Shown in pieces: positions 19,167 to 32,980 of a stretch of DNA of 64,000 nucleotides (its first letter is position 1; every line of letters begins with the position of its first letter). Source of the DNA: Dickeya lacustris (GTDB lineage: Bacteria > Pseudomonadota > Gammaproteobacteria > Enterobacterales > Enterobacteriaceae); assembly GCF_029635795.1 (NCBI RefSeq), contig NZ_CP114280.1, forward strand, positions 1,550,001 to 1,614,000, read 5' to 3'. Position numbers and translations under genes: made by a program. The notes beneath the pieces are model-generated. The model searched no databases, was not told the origin of the DNA, and saw only the letters and a program-made list of their open reading frames with translations.

Positions 19167-20599
19167 ACCTTCATACCGAACTTCATGAATTGCAGGATTT
19201 CCTGCGTGCGGCTTTACTCAAGCCTTCATCTCCACATCAGTTGGCGATTAGCGGCAGCGATGAGGCGCTAACCTGGCAACAGCTCTCTGTTGCGGTGACA
19301 GAGTGGTGGCAGCGCTATCAGAATTGCCAGCAGCCAGCCGGTACACCCGTTGTGTTGTATGGGCATCAGCAGGCCGAATTTGCCGTCGCTATTTATAGCT
19401 GCCTGCTACATAACATCCCGTACATCCCGGTAGACTGTATCTACCCCAAAGAACGCCTCAATGAGATTTGCCAACTGGCAAGCGCACCTTACTATTACGA
19501 TGTCGCCGCCAGGCAGTTTATCGCTACCGGTGAAGAGGGCCAGGTGTTAGCTGAACAGGATCTCGCGTATATCATGTTCACCTCTGGCAGCACGGGAAAA
19601 CCCAAAGGGGTACAAATTGGGCGTGAAAGCTTGTGGCACTTCATGAAATGGGTACGTCAGGATTTCGCATTGCCAGACATACCGGTGCTGATGAACCACG
19701 CGGTATTCAGTTTCGATCTCTCATTGATCCCTCTGTTGGCCAACCTGGCAACCGGTGGACATATCGTGCTGAATGCCAAAGAGGATATCGCCGCAGAAAA
19801 CTGGTTAGAGCGCCTGAAAACCAACGATGTCTCTGTCTGGGTTTCCACCCCTTCATTTTCCTACCAAAGGCTGCTTTCCCCCCAGTTTAATGCGGAATAT
19901 TTGCCATCGCTCAGTGTCTTTATATTTATTGGCGAGGTGTTAAACAAGGCCTTAGTGAAGCAGCTCCGTCGTCGCTTCCCCCATGCCAAAATTCTCAACT
20001 CCTACGGCCCGACCGAAGCCACCATCGCCACGACGGTTATCGAAATTACTGACGACATTCTACACAGCGAAAATGACGTCCTCCCTGTCGGTACAATGAT
20101 GCCGGAATCCAGGATGGAAATTACCGCTGAAGGTGAGCTGATCATCTGGGGTAAGAATGTCATGCGTGGCTATCTGGGCCTGGAAAGAGAGAACGCTGAA
20201 AAGTTGCTGCATCGGGAAAGTGAGATCTATCGTGGCTACAAAACCGGCGATCTCGGCTATGAAGATGGGCAACTGATTTATTGCCAGGGACGAAATGACA
20301 GCCAGATCAAGCTTAACGGCTACCGTATCGAAATCAACGAGATTGAAAATCGCCTGTTGGCCATGCAGGGGATTAATGAAGCCGTCGTTTTGCCATTGAT
20401 GAAATCCGGCGGTGGTGTTTTACGCCTTGCCGCTTTTTGTGTGACACACTTAGCACCGGAAACGATTAAGACATCACTGTCAAAAGTCATTCCTCACTAC
20501 ATGGTGCCATCGCAAATTATCATCAAGGATGCCTTACCGCTTAATCCTAACGGCAAAATCGATCGTAAATTGCTCGACTCTCATGCTCGCACAAATTAA
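19163..20599 (+). CDS. dltA: DltA-type D-alanine carrier protein ligase
   Basis: Adenylate-forming enzyme charging the carrier DltC with an amino acid. Core motifs: A3 MFTSGSTGKPKGV, A4-like FSFDLSLIP, A5 NSYGPTEAT, A7 YKTGDLGY, A8 KLNGYRIEINEIE and A10 LNPNGKIDRK. At 478 residues it is shorter than the Firmicute ~505. The pocket Asp of FSFD is kept, but the Cys that characterises D-Ala pockets (FCGE) is Ile256 (FIGE). It overlaps dltB by 4 bases and touches dltC. Confidence 0.92.
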   Translation: MNLHTELHELQDFLRAALLKPSSPHQLAISGSDEALTWQQLSVAVTEWWQRYQNCQQPAGTPVVLYGHQQAEFAVAIYSCLLHNIPYIPVDCIYPKERLNEICQLASAPYYYDVAARQFIATGEEGQVLAEQDLAYIMFTSGSTGKPKGVQIGRESLWHFMKWVRQDFALPDIPVLMNHAVFSFDLSLIPLLANLATGGHIVLNAKEDIAAENWLERLKTNDVSVWVSTPSFSYQRLLSPQFNAEYLPSLSVFIFIGEVLNKALVKQLRRRFPHAKILNSYGPTEATIATTVIEITDDILHSENDVLPVGTMMPESRMEITAEGELIIWGKNVMRGYLGLERENAEKLLHRESEIYRGYKTGDLGYEDGQLIYCQGRNDSQIKLNGYRIEINEIENRLLAMQGINEAVVLPLMKSGGGVLRLAAFCVTHLAPETIKTSLSKVIPHYMVPSQIIIKDALPLNPNGKIDRKLLDSHARTN

Positions 20600-20616
20600 T
20601 GACTTCAGGAAAAATT

Positions 20617-20838
20617 ATGGAACAAGAAATACTTGCCCTGTTTGAAAAGGTTTTATCCCGCAAAGTAGGGTTTAACGATGAGCTAATTGAGTCTGACATT
20701 CTCGACTCGATTCTAGCCGTGGATTTGGTACTGGAAGTTCAAGACACATACGGCTGCATGATCCCGCCGACCGAAGTGGCCAATGTTCTGAAAACTCCTG
20801 CGGATTTAGCTCGCTACATTGAAGAGAATCGCGGTTAA
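20617..20838 (+). CDS. dltC: DltC-type acyl carrier protein
   Basis: Small carrier protein that holds the activated amino acid on 4'-phosphopantetheine. From the ATG at 20617 (CAGGA seven bases upstream) it is 73 residues. The attachment Ser is S31 in DILDSILAVDLVLEV. An in-frame ATG at 20599 overlaps the dltA stop and would add six residues, but lacks a good ribosome site. Highly acidic, as usual for carrier proteins. Last gene of the operon. Confidence 0.92.
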   Translation: MEQEILALFEKVLSRKVGFNDELIESDILDSILAVDLVLEVQDTYGCMIPPTEVANVLKTPADLARYIEENRG

Positions 20839-20849
20839 CGTCTCTCTAC

Positions 20850-20870
20850 GCCCTGCATACTCTGCAGGGC
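20850..20870 (+). terminator. hairpin after dltC
   Basis: A perfect 8-bp GC-rich stem GCCCTGCA/TGCAGGGC with a 5-nt loop, 11 bases past dltC. No good U-tract follows, so it may be an inefficient or Rho-assisted terminator. Confidence 0.55.
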
Positions 20871-21444
20871 TCAACTCTGCAATTCTAACGCTGCGCGTTT
20901 GTTCGCCATCAAACCCAATATCCTTATCCTAATCCCCCTTCTGCTGATTAATCCCTATGGTATTAGTCACGTCTTCATTTTTAATTACTATCCTGCGTGA
21001 GGCAGACGTTTTAGGTGGCTCCAGGGCAAAAAAGTTCTGACGAAAGGCCAATAGCAAGACACTAAGGAAGTCATACATCAGTCAACGTGTTTTTATCGCA
21101 ACGCGATGCCAGTACCATTGGTTAGACAGCAGATATTCGCTGTTGGAACATGACATTGTAGTGCTGGCAGCAACTGCGTTGGGAACGTATTTACGCTCAC
21201 CACAAGACAAACAGATGTGCTTACAATGTAAAAAGACTCGCTGCTAAGAGATCGCCTCTTTGTCTGAATGGTCTGAATGGTCTGAATGATTCAAACCCAG
21301 GAAGCGACTCAATTGGATTTCTCATGATTGAATATAGTAGAACGGATTTATTGAGAGCTTTCACGCTCACTTTTGCAGAGAAGAATACCGGAGTACCGTG
21401 ACAACACCGAGGCGAAAAATCATTATTGGGTTGCGTCATATAGC
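20871..21444. other. gene-poor region between dlt and rrn, with a possible coding remnant
   Basis: No complete gene. On plus, one frame stays open after a TGA near 21033 up to a TAA near 21236 without an ATG. It reads like protein in part (WLDSRYSLLEHDIVVLAA, then CLQCKKTRC), which could be a gene remnant. I cannot assign it. A 9-bp unit GTCTGAATG is repeated three times in tandem at 21262-21288. Confidence 0.4.
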
Positions 21445-21472
21445 AAAAAGCCCTGAGCTTATGCTCAGGGCT
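21445..21472 (-). terminator. terminator of the rRNA operon
   Basis: A minus-strand stem AGCCCTGAGC/GCTCAGGGCT (21449-21472, loop ATAA) is followed by five U, ten bases past the last tRNA of the operon. Confidence 0.85.
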
Positions 21473-21481
21473 TGATTATGT

Positions 21482-21558
21482 TGGCGGTGCGGACGGGACT
21501 CGAACCCGCGACCCCCGGCGTGACAGGCCGGTATTCTAACCGACTGAACTACCGCACC
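21482..21558 (-). tRNA. aspU: tRNA-Asp (GTC), distal gene of the rRNA operon
   Basis: A 77-nt tRNA with encoded CCA and anticodon GTC, identical base for base to the copy at 11937-12013. A tRNA-Asp at the end of the operon, beside mltD, is also the arrangement of E. coli rrnH (aspU). Confidence 0.96.
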
Positions 21559-21620
21559 ACCGATTCTGTATGTTATCGAAGAGGTCATTTCGATAACCGG
21601 TGCTGTTACACCACAATTTG

Positions 21621-21740
21621 AAGCCTGGCAGTTCCCTACTCTCGCATGGGGAGACCCCACACTACCATCGGCGCTACGGCGTTTCACTTCTGAGTTCGGC
21701 ATGGGGTCAGGTGGGACCACCGCGCTATCGCCGCCAGGCA
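21621..21740 (-). rRNA. rrf: 5S rRNA, second copy
   Basis: A 120-nt 5S gene whose ends are set by comparison with E. coli 5S (TGCCTGGCGGC...GAACTGCCAGGC). The core appears identical to the 5S at 21865. The extra 5S downstream of tRNA-Thr recalls E. coli rrnD (rrfF). Confidence 0.95.
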
Positions 21741-21776
21741 AATTCTTTTTCTGCCGAACATTATCCCTAACTAAAC

Positions 21777-21852
21777 TGGTGCTGATACCCAGAGTCGAAC
21801 TGGGGACCTCACCCTTACCAAGGGTGCGCTCTACCAACTGAGCCATATCAGC
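21777..21852 (-). tRNA. thrV: tRNA-Thr (GGT)
   Basis: A 76-nt tRNA, GCTGATATGGCTCAG... to CCA, with anticodon GGT in CTTGGTAAG. It lies between the two 5S genes, as thrV does in E. coli rrnD. Confidence 0.96.
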
Positions 21853-21864
21853 ACACACAATTTA

Positions 21865-21984
21865 ATGCCTGGCAGTTCCCTACTCTCGCATGGGGAGACC
21901 CCACACTACCATCGGCGCTACGGCGTTTCACTTCTGAGTTCGGCATGGGGTCAGGTGGGACCACCGCGCTATCGCCGCCAGGCA
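21865..21984 (-). rRNA. rrf: 5S rRNA, first copy
   Basis: A 120-nt 5S gene directly downstream of 23S, ends placed by match to E. coli 5S. The flanking spacer to 23S is about 118 bases. Confidence 0.96.
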
Positions 21985-22102
21985 AATTCTTTTCATTCCG
22001 GCCGTTATGCTCCGCTCTCACTTCCACATAACCACCCGAACCAATCTCTGAACAAGCTGAATCTATTCTCTGCGTCTCTCACCAAAACACCTTCGGTGTT
22101 GT

Positions 22103-25013
<2,911 letters not shown>

Positions 25014-25117
25014 TCACAACCCGAAAGTGTTTCGGGATATGAGTATTTTGAGAGACTCGAACAACACATGCATTCGCATACACATGCTGTCGTTTCAATT
25101 TTCAGCTTGTTCCAGAT

Positions 25118-25129
25118 TGTTAAAGAGCA
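25118..25129 (-). promoter_or_regulatory. boxA antitermination site in the 16S-23S spacer
   Basis: The minus strand reads TGCTCTTTAACA, the enterobacterial boxA core, between tRNA-Ala and 23S. It loads the Nus antitermination complex on rRNA transcripts. Confidence 0.8.
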
Positions 25130-25179
25130 GAATACTTCGCAGCATACTGTTTCCAGTACACTCTGAAGTCATTCGTTAA

Positions 25180-25255
25180 TGGTGGAGCTATGCGGGATCG
25201 AACCGCAGACCTCCTGCGTGCAAAGCAGGCGCTCTCCCAGCTGAGCTATAGCCCC
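25180..25255 (-). tRNA. ala: tRNA-Ala (TGC)
   Basis: A 76-nt spacer tRNA with encoded CCA and anticodon TGC in CTTTGCACG. It is the second of the two spacer tRNAs (16S-Ile-Ala-23S). Confidence 0.97.
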
Positions 25256-25313
25256 ATCGTAGTGAGTACAACCTTTTTCAGCCCCGCGCCGTGCTCTCGC
25301 ACCCTCGCGAAAC

Positions 25314-25390
<77 letters not shown>

Positions 25391-25458
25391 ATAAGGTTTT
25401 ACTGCTCGTTTTCTTCATCAGACAATCTGTGTGGACACCACGCAGACTCTTCACTCGG

Positions 25459-26998
<1,540 letters not shown>

Positions 26999-27120
26999 AA
27001 GTTTGATTGTGTTTTCCGAAGAAAACGTGCTCAAAGAATTTACTGTTTATTCGTAATGAATTAACTGTTGTCACTCTTCAAGACTTTCACAAAAGTTTTT
27101 GCGAAGTGTCCTGCGAGTGC

Positions 27121-27138
27121 CCACACAGATTGTCTGAT
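27121..27138 (-). other. left arm of the 16S RNase III processing stem
   Basis: CCACACAGATTGTCTGAT here is the exact reverse complement of 25417-25434 on the far side of 16S. The two form the 18-bp base of the precursor stem that RNase III cleaves to release pre-16S rRNA. Confidence 0.75.
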
Positions 27139-27142
27139 TAAT

Positions 27143-27154
27143 TGTTAAAGAGCA
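27143..27154 (-). promoter_or_regulatory. boxA antitermination site in the 16S leader
   Basis: The minus strand reads TGCTCTTTAACA, identical to the spacer boxA. Confidence 0.8.
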
Positions 27155-27191
27155 GTGCGACCGGCCTGAGCCTGCTGTCGCGAGGTGGCGT

Positions 27192-27219
27192 ATACTACGC
27201 TTTCCTCATGAAGAGTCAA
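27192..27219 (-). promoter_or_regulatory. rRNA operon promoter P2
   Basis: On the minus strand TTGACT and TAGTAT are separated by 16 bp, followed by ACGCCACC. Sub-consensus spacing and a C-rich discriminator are usual in rrn P2. Confidence 0.75.
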
Positions 27220-27288
27220 CGTTTATTTTCGTTTCTTCTTCGCTGACACTGCGTTGCGTTGCCGCTGTTGCCGTGTCAGTGGAGGCGC

Positions 27289-27316
27289 ATTATAGGGACT
27301 TCCTGCGGCCTGACAA
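27289..27316 (-). promoter_or_regulatory. rRNA operon promoter P1
   Basis: On the minus strand TTGTCA, 16 bp, TATAAT, then the GC-rich discriminator GCGCCTCC, as in stringently controlled rrn P1 promoters. A run of T/A directly upstream (27324-27339) looks like an UP element. FIS sites would lie further up but are not assignable by eye. Confidence 0.85.
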
Positions 27317-27418
27317 GCCCTAATTGCAAAAAAATTACCGACCGCACATTTATCGCCCAAAACAGCACTCTTTCGATTAAAAACAAAGCAAAAACCGGTT
27401 ATTGGTGGCTATAACATG

Positions 27419-27446
27419 TTCAAACCCAGCGATTGCTGGGTTTGAA
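27419..27446 (-). terminator. terminator of clpB
   Basis: A perfect 12-bp stem TTCAAACCCAGC/GCTGGGTTTGAA with loop AATC on the minus strand, 26 bases past the clpB stop. The U-tract is weak. Confidence 0.7.
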
Positions 27447-27471
27447 TCCCCCGTAACACCCCTCAAAAGGG

Positions 27472-30045
27472 TTATTGGTGGGCAACAATACTCTCGTGTT
27501 CAACGTCCAGATTAATCGGTTTACCCGGAAGTAAAGACCCCGACAAGATTTGCTGCGCCAACGGGTTTTCTATCAATTGCTGTATCGCACGTTTTAGCGG
27601 CCGCGCGCCGTAGACCGGATCAAATCCTGACTTACCAAGTAAGGCGAGCGCCTCCTCGGAAATCGCCATATGATAACCCCGCTCAGCCATGCGCTTATAA
27701 AGACGTTGCAGTTGGATCTGCGCTATAGCAGAGATGTGAGCCTGCCCGAGCGGATGAAATACGACAACCTCATCGATACGATTGATAAATTCCGGCCGGA
27801 AGTTATGGCTAACGGCGTCCAGCACCATATCGCGCATCTGAACATAATTCATTGCGCCGAATCGTTCCTGAATCAGGTCTGACCCAAGGTTAGACGTCAT
27901 GATTACTACCGTATTACGGAAATCTACCGTACGGCCTTGCCCGTCAGTCAGACGCCCATCATCCAGCACCTGAAGCAGAATGTTAAACACATCAGGATGT
28001 GCTTTTTCCACTTCATCCAACAAGATAACGGAATAAGGCCGGCGGCGTACCGCTTCGGTCAGATATCCGCCCTCTTCATAGCCAACATACCCTGGAGGCG
28101 CACCGACCAGCCGAGAAACCGAATGCTTTTCCATAAACTCGGACATATCAATACGCACCATGGCGTCATCGCTATCAAACAAGAACGACGCTAACGTCTT
28201 GCATAACTCGGTTTTCCCCACACCGGTCGGCCCCAGGAACAAAAACGAACCAATCGGGCGATTGGGGTCAGACAACCCGGCGCGGCTACGGCGAATCGAG
28301 TTAGCGACGGCTTCCACCGCTTCATTCTGTCCGATAACCCGCTGATGTAGTTCCTGCTCCATGCGCAGCAGCTTTTCCCGCTCGCTTTCCAGCATCCGTG
28401 AAACAGGAATCCCCGTCCAGCGGGCCAGTACCTCGGCAATCTCGGCATCGGTTACACGATTACGCAGCAGATGCATGGTTTTGCCTTCAGCCTGCGTGGC
28501 TGCCGCAAGCTGTTTCTCCAGTTCAGGGATTTTGCCGTATTGCAGTTCCGACATTCGCCCTAAATCCCCCTGGCGTCTTGCCTGCTCCAACGAGATTTTC
28601 GCTTGTTCCAGCGCGGCTTTAATATTTTGCGTACCCGTCAGCGAGGCTTTTTCTGCTTTCCACTCTTCTTCCAGTGCCGAGTATTCGCGCTCTTTCTGAT
28701 CCAGTTCACTATTGAGGATCTCCAGACGTTTCAGACTGGCCTCATCCGATTCCTTCTTCAATGCTTGCTGTTCGAGCTTCAATTGGATAATCCGCCGGTC
28801 AAGGCGATCCAACGGTTCCGGTTTAGAGTCAATCTGCATACGAATACTGGAAGCCGCTTCATCAATCAGGTCGATAGCTTTATCAGGCAATTTCCGATCG
28901 GAGATGTACCGATGCGACAACATGGCGGCAGCAACGATTGCTGGGTCGGTGATTTGTACGTGATGATGCAATTCGTACCGTTCTTTTAAACCACGCAGAA
29001 TCGCGATGGTGTCTTCGACCGTCGGTTCGGCCACGAAGACTTTTTGAAAACGACGCTCAAGCGCAGCATCTTTTTCAATAAACTGGCGATACTCATCCAG
29101 TGTGGTGGCCCCTACACAGTGCAACTCGCCGCGTGCCAGCGCTGGCTTCAGCATATTACCGGCGTCCATCGCACCATCAGCTTTACCTGCGCCGACCATG
29201 GTATGTAATTCATCGATAAAGAGAATAACGCTACCTTCGTGTTTAGACAGGTCGTTCAAAACACCTTTTAAACGCTCTTCAAACTCACCACGGTATTTAG
29301 CCCCCGCAACCAGCGCGCCCATATCAAGCGCCAGCACACGCTTGTTCTTCAGGCCTTCAGGAACTTCGCCATTAACGATACGCTGTGCCAACCCTTCAAC
29401 AATCGCTGTTTTCCCAACGCCAGGCTCACCAATCAATACCGGGTTATTCTTGGTTCTGCGTTGTAGTACCTGGATAGTGCGGCGAATTTCCTCATCGCGA
29501 CCGATGACAGGGTCAAGTTTGCCTTGTTCCGCCCGTTCCGTGAGATCAATGGTGAATTTTTTCAACGCCTGACGATTATCTTCGGCACTTTGATCGTTAA
29601 CCGGTTGCCCGCCGCGAACTTGCTCAATGGCCTGTAACACATTCTGCTGTGTAGCACCGGCATTCTTTAGCAGTTCTCCCAACGTGCCACGAGATTCAAA
29701 TATCGCCAGCACAAAGAGTTCGGAAGAGATAAACGTGTCGCCCTTTTTCTGCGCCTGCTTATCACAGAGATTCAGCGTGCGCAGCAGCTCACTAGAGGGT
29801 TGGACATCGCCACCGGTCCCTTCTACCTGCGGTAAACGACTCATCGCCAGATCAATCTCATGTTTAAGACGGCTAACATTCACTCCGGCAGCCGTTAACA
29901 ATGGGCTGACCGTGCCGCCATCCTGGCTCAACAGCGCGCTCATCACATGAAGAGGTTCGATAAATTGATGATCCTTGCCAAGGGCAAGGGATTGGGCATC
30001 AGCAAGAGCAAGCTGGAATTTGTGGGTAAGACGATCCAGACGCAT
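27472..30045 (-). CDS. clpB: disaggregase ClpB
   Basis: Hexameric AAA+ chaperone that with DnaK resolubilises aggregates. From the ATG at 30045 (GGGAGGAG 5-6 bases upstream) it has 857 residues, exactly the E. coli length; the frame's earlier ATG at 30057 is unlikely. The order is N-domain, NBD1 ([27 protein letters not shown]), coiled-coil M-domain (about 410-520), and NBD2 ([30 protein letters not shown]). Transcription is from a heat-shock promoter just upstream. Confidence 0.98.
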   Translation of the reverse strand: MRLDRLTHKFQLALADAQSLALGKDHQFIEPLHVMSALLSQDGGTVSPLLTAAGVNVSRLKHEIDLAMSRLPQVEGTGGDVQPSSELLRTLNLCDKQAQKKGDTFISSELFVLAIFESRGTLGELLKNAGATQQNVLQAIEQVRGGQPVNDQSAEDNRQALKKFTIDLTERAEQGKLDPVIGRDEEIRRTIQVLQRRTKNNPVLIGEPGVGKTAIVEGLAQRIVNGEVPEGLKNKRVLALDMGALVAGAKYRGEFEERLKGVLNDLSKHEGSVILFIDELHTMVGAGKADGAMDAGNMLKPALARGELHCVGATTLDEYRQFIEKDAALERRFQKVFVAEPTVEDTIAILRGLKERYELHHHVQITDPAIVAAAMLSHRYISDRKLPDKAIDLIDEAASSIRMQIDSKPEPLDRLDRRIIQLKLEQQALKKESDEASLKRLEILNSELDQKEREYSALEEEWKAEKASLTGTQNIKAALEQAKISLEQARRQGDLGRMSELQYGKIPELEKQLAAATQAEGKTMHLLRNRVTDAEIAEVLARWTGIPVSRMLESEREKLLRMEQELHQRVIGQNEAVEAVANSIRRSRAGLSDPNRPIGSFLFLGPTGVGKTELCKTLASFLFDSDDAMVRIDMSEFMEKHSVSRLVGAPPGYVGYEEGGYLTEAVRRRPYSVILLDEVEKAHPDVFNILLQVLDDGRLTDGQGRTVDFRNTVVIMTSNLGSDLIQERFGAMNYVQMRDMVLDAVSHNFRPEFINRIDEVVVFHPLGQAHISAIAQIQLQRLYKRMAERGYHMAISEEALALLGKSGFDPVYGARPLKRAIQQLIENPLAQQILSGSLLPGKPINLDVEHESIVAHQ

Positions 30046-30085
30046 AACTCCTCCCATACATACTGGTCAAAATTGCTACTGGAGA

Positions 30086-30115
30086 TTAAATGAGGTCATC
30101 CCTCAAAAATTCAAG
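30086..30115 (-). promoter_or_regulatory. sigma32 heat-shock promoter of clpB
   Basis: On the minus strand CTTGAA, 14 bp, then CCTCATTTAA, matching the sigma32 pattern (CTTGAAA, CCCCATnTA) and, from memory, nearly identical to the E. coli clpB promoter. Confidence 0.8.
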
Positions 30116-30180
30116 ATTATTTTGCCAGTAATAATGGAAGGAAAAACGTTAATCCCTCCGGATCGCCTTAATTCAATAGG

Positions 30181-30921
30181 TTATATCAGCCAGATTAAAG
30201 TTGCCATACGTCCGGTGGTTCTATCTCGACGGTAAGAGAAAAAATGCTCGCGATGACTCACCGTACACGCCGTGCCACCAAACACACGGCTAACGCCCGC
30301 AGCCTGTAAACGCAAGCGAGCCAACTGATAAATATCGGCGAGGAATTTACCATTATGAGCAACGAAAGCGCAATCCGCAGCAGCATCAACATCAAGGAAT
30401 GCCTCGCGCACTTCCGCGCCGACTTCAAAGTGCTGCGGCCCGATAGCGGGCCCCATCCATGCCATAATATCCGCCGGATTGGCGCGAAAATGGCACAGCG
30501 TTTGCTCAAGAACGCCAGCGTGTAGCCCACGCCATCCGGCGTGCGCGGCCGCAATTTCTTGACCATCAGATGAGCAAAACAGCACAGGTAAACAGTCAGC
30601 CGTCATGACTGCACACACCTGATTTTTAGTTCGTGTGTAAACGGCATCCCCCGTCAATGATTCAGGTATCGCGCCATCCAGAGCTATTACCTGCGTGCCA
30701 TGTACCTGATTAAGCCAGTAGGGCATCGCCGGTAATTCCGCCAGACTCACCAGACGCTGACGGTTTTCCTGCACACAATCAACATCGTCGCCCACATGCG
30801 CGCCGAGATTGAAGGAGTCGTAAGGCGCGTGACTCACGCCACCAAGACGCCGGGTGCTACAGGCTCGCACTGTACACGGCGCTGGCCAATCAGGAATCAA
30901 TAACGGAGAAACAGATGACAT
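30181..30921 (-). CDS. yfiH: YfiH/PgeF family multicopper-type oxidase
   Basis: Homologue of the peptidoglycan editing factor PgeF, also called polyphenol oxidase YfiH; cytosolic. The 246 residues carry the three conserved ligands of the family: His in NQVHGTQV, Cys in MTADCLPVLF and His in AAAHAGWRGL. The late GPAIGPQHFEVG is also conserved. It follows rluD by 4 bases and is co-transcribed with it; clpB has its own promoter downstream. Confidence 0.94.
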   Translation of the reverse strand: MSSVSPLLIPDWPAPCTVRACSTRRLGGVSHAPYDSFNLGAHVGDDVDCVQENRQRLVSLAELPAMPYWLNQVHGTQVIALDGAIPESLTGDAVYTRTKNQVCAVMTADCLPVLFCSSDGQEIAAAHAGWRGLHAGVLEQTLCHFRANPADIMAWMGPAIGPQHFEVGAEVREAFLDVDAAADCAFVAHNGKFLADIYQLARLRLQAAGVSRVFGGTACTVSHREHFFSYRRDRTTGRMATLIWLI

Positions 30922-30925
30922 ATCA

Positions 30926-31903
30926 TCACCAATCTAGTTGATCTTTGAACATCTCAGTATCTGCTTTAAGCGCAGCGATCAGCGCGACCATGTCCTGCGG
31001 CAAAGGTGCATGCCACTCCATTTGAACCCCGCTTATCGGGTGATACAAACGTAGCATGGTGGCATGTAAGGCTTGCCTATCAAAACCACGTAGCGTTTCA
31101 ATAAATTCAGCAGAGGCACCTTTAGGCAAACGCGGGCGGCCGCCATACAGCGGATCCCCAACCAAGGGATGGTTAATATGGGCCATATGCACACGAATCT
31201 GATGCGTTCTCCCGGTTTCAAGGCGTAAACGCAGGCGAGTATGCGCGCGGAAATGTTCCATGATGCGGTAATGAGTGACAGCGGGTTTCCCCATTGGATG
31301 CACTGCCATATGGGTGCGTTTGGTTGAATGACGCGCAATGGGTTCATCGACTGTGCCGCCTGCCGTCATGGTGCCTATGGCTACGGCCTCGTATTCACGG
31401 GTGATTTCACGCGCCTGCAGCGATTCGACCAATCTGGTTTGTGCAGGCACCGTCTTCGCGACGACCATCAGGCCGGTCGTATCTTTGTCTAAACGGTGGA
31501 CAATACCTGCACGCGGCACATCAGCAATAGCCGGATAGTGATGTAGCAATGCATTCAACACCGTGCCATCAGGATTACCGGCCCCCGGATGTACCACCAA
31601 ATCACGGGGCTTGTTGATAACCAGAATATCGTCATCTTCATAGACAATATCCAGCGCTATCTGCTGGGCTTCCCAGCGCTCTTCTTCTTCAATCAAGGCA
31701 TCAATGGCGACAGACTCCCCACCAAGCACTTTCTCTTTTGGCCTATCGACCATGTTGCCGTTAATCTGTACGCGTTGTTCCAAAATCCACGTTTTTATGC
31801 GAGAACGCGAATAATCAGGGAACAATTCGGCCAAAGCCTGATCTAAACGTTGTCCTAGTTGAGATTCGGCCACCGTCGCGGTGAGTTGTACTTGTTGGGA
31901 CAT
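30926..31903 (-). CDS. rluD: 23S rRNA pseudouridine synthase RluD
   Basis: Makes pseudouridines 1911, 1915 and 1917 in helix 69 of 23S rRNA. An S4 domain lies at about 16-80 and the RluA-type catalytic domain follows with Asp in VHRLDKDTTGLMVVAK (about residue 139). Conserved RTHQIRVHMAHINHPLVGD and LHATML are present. The 325 residues equal the family size. Divergent from bamD. Confidence 0.97.
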   Translation of the reverse strand: MSQQVQLTATVAESQLGQRLDQALAELFPDYSRSRIKTWILEQRVQINGNMVDRPKEKVLGGESVAIDALIEEEERWEAQQIALDIVYEDDDILVINKPRDLVVHPGAGNPDGTVLNALLHHYPAIADVPRAGIVHRLDKDTTGLMVVAKTVPAQTRLVESLQAREITREYEAVAIGTMTAGGTVDEPIARHSTKRTHMAVHPMGKPAVTHYRIMEHFRAHTRLRLRLETGRTHQIRVHMAHINHPLVGDPLYGGRPRLPKGASAEFIETLRGFDRQALHATMLRLYHPISGVQMEWHAPLPQDMVALIAALKADTEMFKDQLDW

Positions 31904-32036
31904 AGTAGGTTGCTTCTTATTAACGTTGGGTTTTAACGGCGACGCCGTTTAAAATAATGTACCATTGTAGCTGGTCTTAATCGGGAGCTTAACGGACAGT
32001 TTCCCGGAAACACACTCTGAGGATAATCAAATCGTC

Positions 32037-32768
32037 ATGAAGCGTATGAAATACCTGGTGGCAGCTGCCACGTTGAGCCTGACGCTGGCTGGTTGCTCCA
32101 ATTCCAAAGATGCGGTTCCAGACCGTCCACCATCAGAACTGTATGCCACTGCCCAGCAAAAGCTTCAGGATGGCAACTTTAAGTCAGCCATCACACAGTT
32201 GGAAGCGTTGGATAACCGTTATCCGTTCGGGCCTTACGCCCAGCAGGTTCAGCTAGACCTGATTTATGCGTATTACAAGTCCTCAGAGCTGCCGTTAGCT
32301 CAGGCATCTATTGACCGTTTTATACGCCTTAATCCAACCCATCCGAATGTCGATTATGTCCTGTATATGCGCGGATTAACCAACATGGCGCAGGACGAAA
32401 GCGCATTGCAAAATTTCTTTGGCGTTGACCGTTCAGACCGGGACCCGCAATATTCCCGCGCAGCGTTCAAAGCGTTCAATCAGTTGCTTCAGGGCTACCC
32501 GAACAGCCAGTATGCCAATGATGCCAGCAAACGTCTTGCTTTCCTGAAAGAAAGATTGGCCAAGTATGAACTGTCTGTCGCACAGTATTACACGAAACGC
32601 GGCGCTTATGTTGCCGTGGTCAACCGTGTAGAGCAAATGCTGAAGGATTACCCGGATACTCAGGCGACACACACGGCGCTGCCGCTGATGGAAAAAGCCT
32701 ATAAAGAACTCCAGTTGACGGCGCAGGCGGATAAAGTCGCAAAAATTATTGCGGCAAACCCCTCATGA
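32037..32768 (+). CDS. bamD: outer-membrane assembly lipoprotein BamD
   Basis: Essential lipoprotein of the BAM complex that inserts beta-barrel proteins. The lipobox is LTLAGC (lipidated Cys near residue 20). The body consists of TPR repeats, for example [20 protein letters not shown] and [19 protein letters not shown]. The 243 residues closely match E. coli BamD. It is followed by its own terminator. Confidence 0.97.
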   Translation: MKRMKYLVAAATLSLTLAGCSNSKDAVPDRPPSELYATAQQKLQDGNFKSAITQLEALDNRYPFGPYAQQVQLDLIYAYYKSSELPLAQASIDRFIRLNPTHPNVDYVLYMRGLTNMAQDESALQNFFGVDRSDRDPQYSRAAFKAFNQLLQGYPNSQYANDASKRLAFLKERLAKYELSVAQYYTKRGAYVAVVNRVEQMLKDYPDTQATHTALPLMEKAYKELQLTAQADKVAKIIAANPS

Positions 32769-32796
32769 TGATTAGCACCAGCCTTACATCAGCGTT

Positions 32797-32823
32797 AAAC
32801 GGCAACCATGTTGCCGTTTTTTT
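32797..32823 (+). terminator. terminator of bamD
   Basis: A perfect 10-bp stem AAACGGCAAC/GTTGCCGTTT with a 3-nt loop, continuing into seven T. Confidence 0.9.
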
Positions 32824-32980
32824 ATCGCCTGATTCGCTACATTCTCAGGATTTTAGAGCGATTAACATTCAACACATCCTATCGATAATGGCACAGCAAT
32901 AATCTGGCGACAAGGCTGGACTCAACGTTCCCGAAGGCACCTCACAAATCAATTCGGATGCCGTAAAAGTGACCAAAAAA

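Noticed and set aside
21436..21858. Minus-strand open frame of 140 codons
   Set aside because: It covers tRNA-Asp, a 5S gene and tRNA-Thr, all RNA genes.
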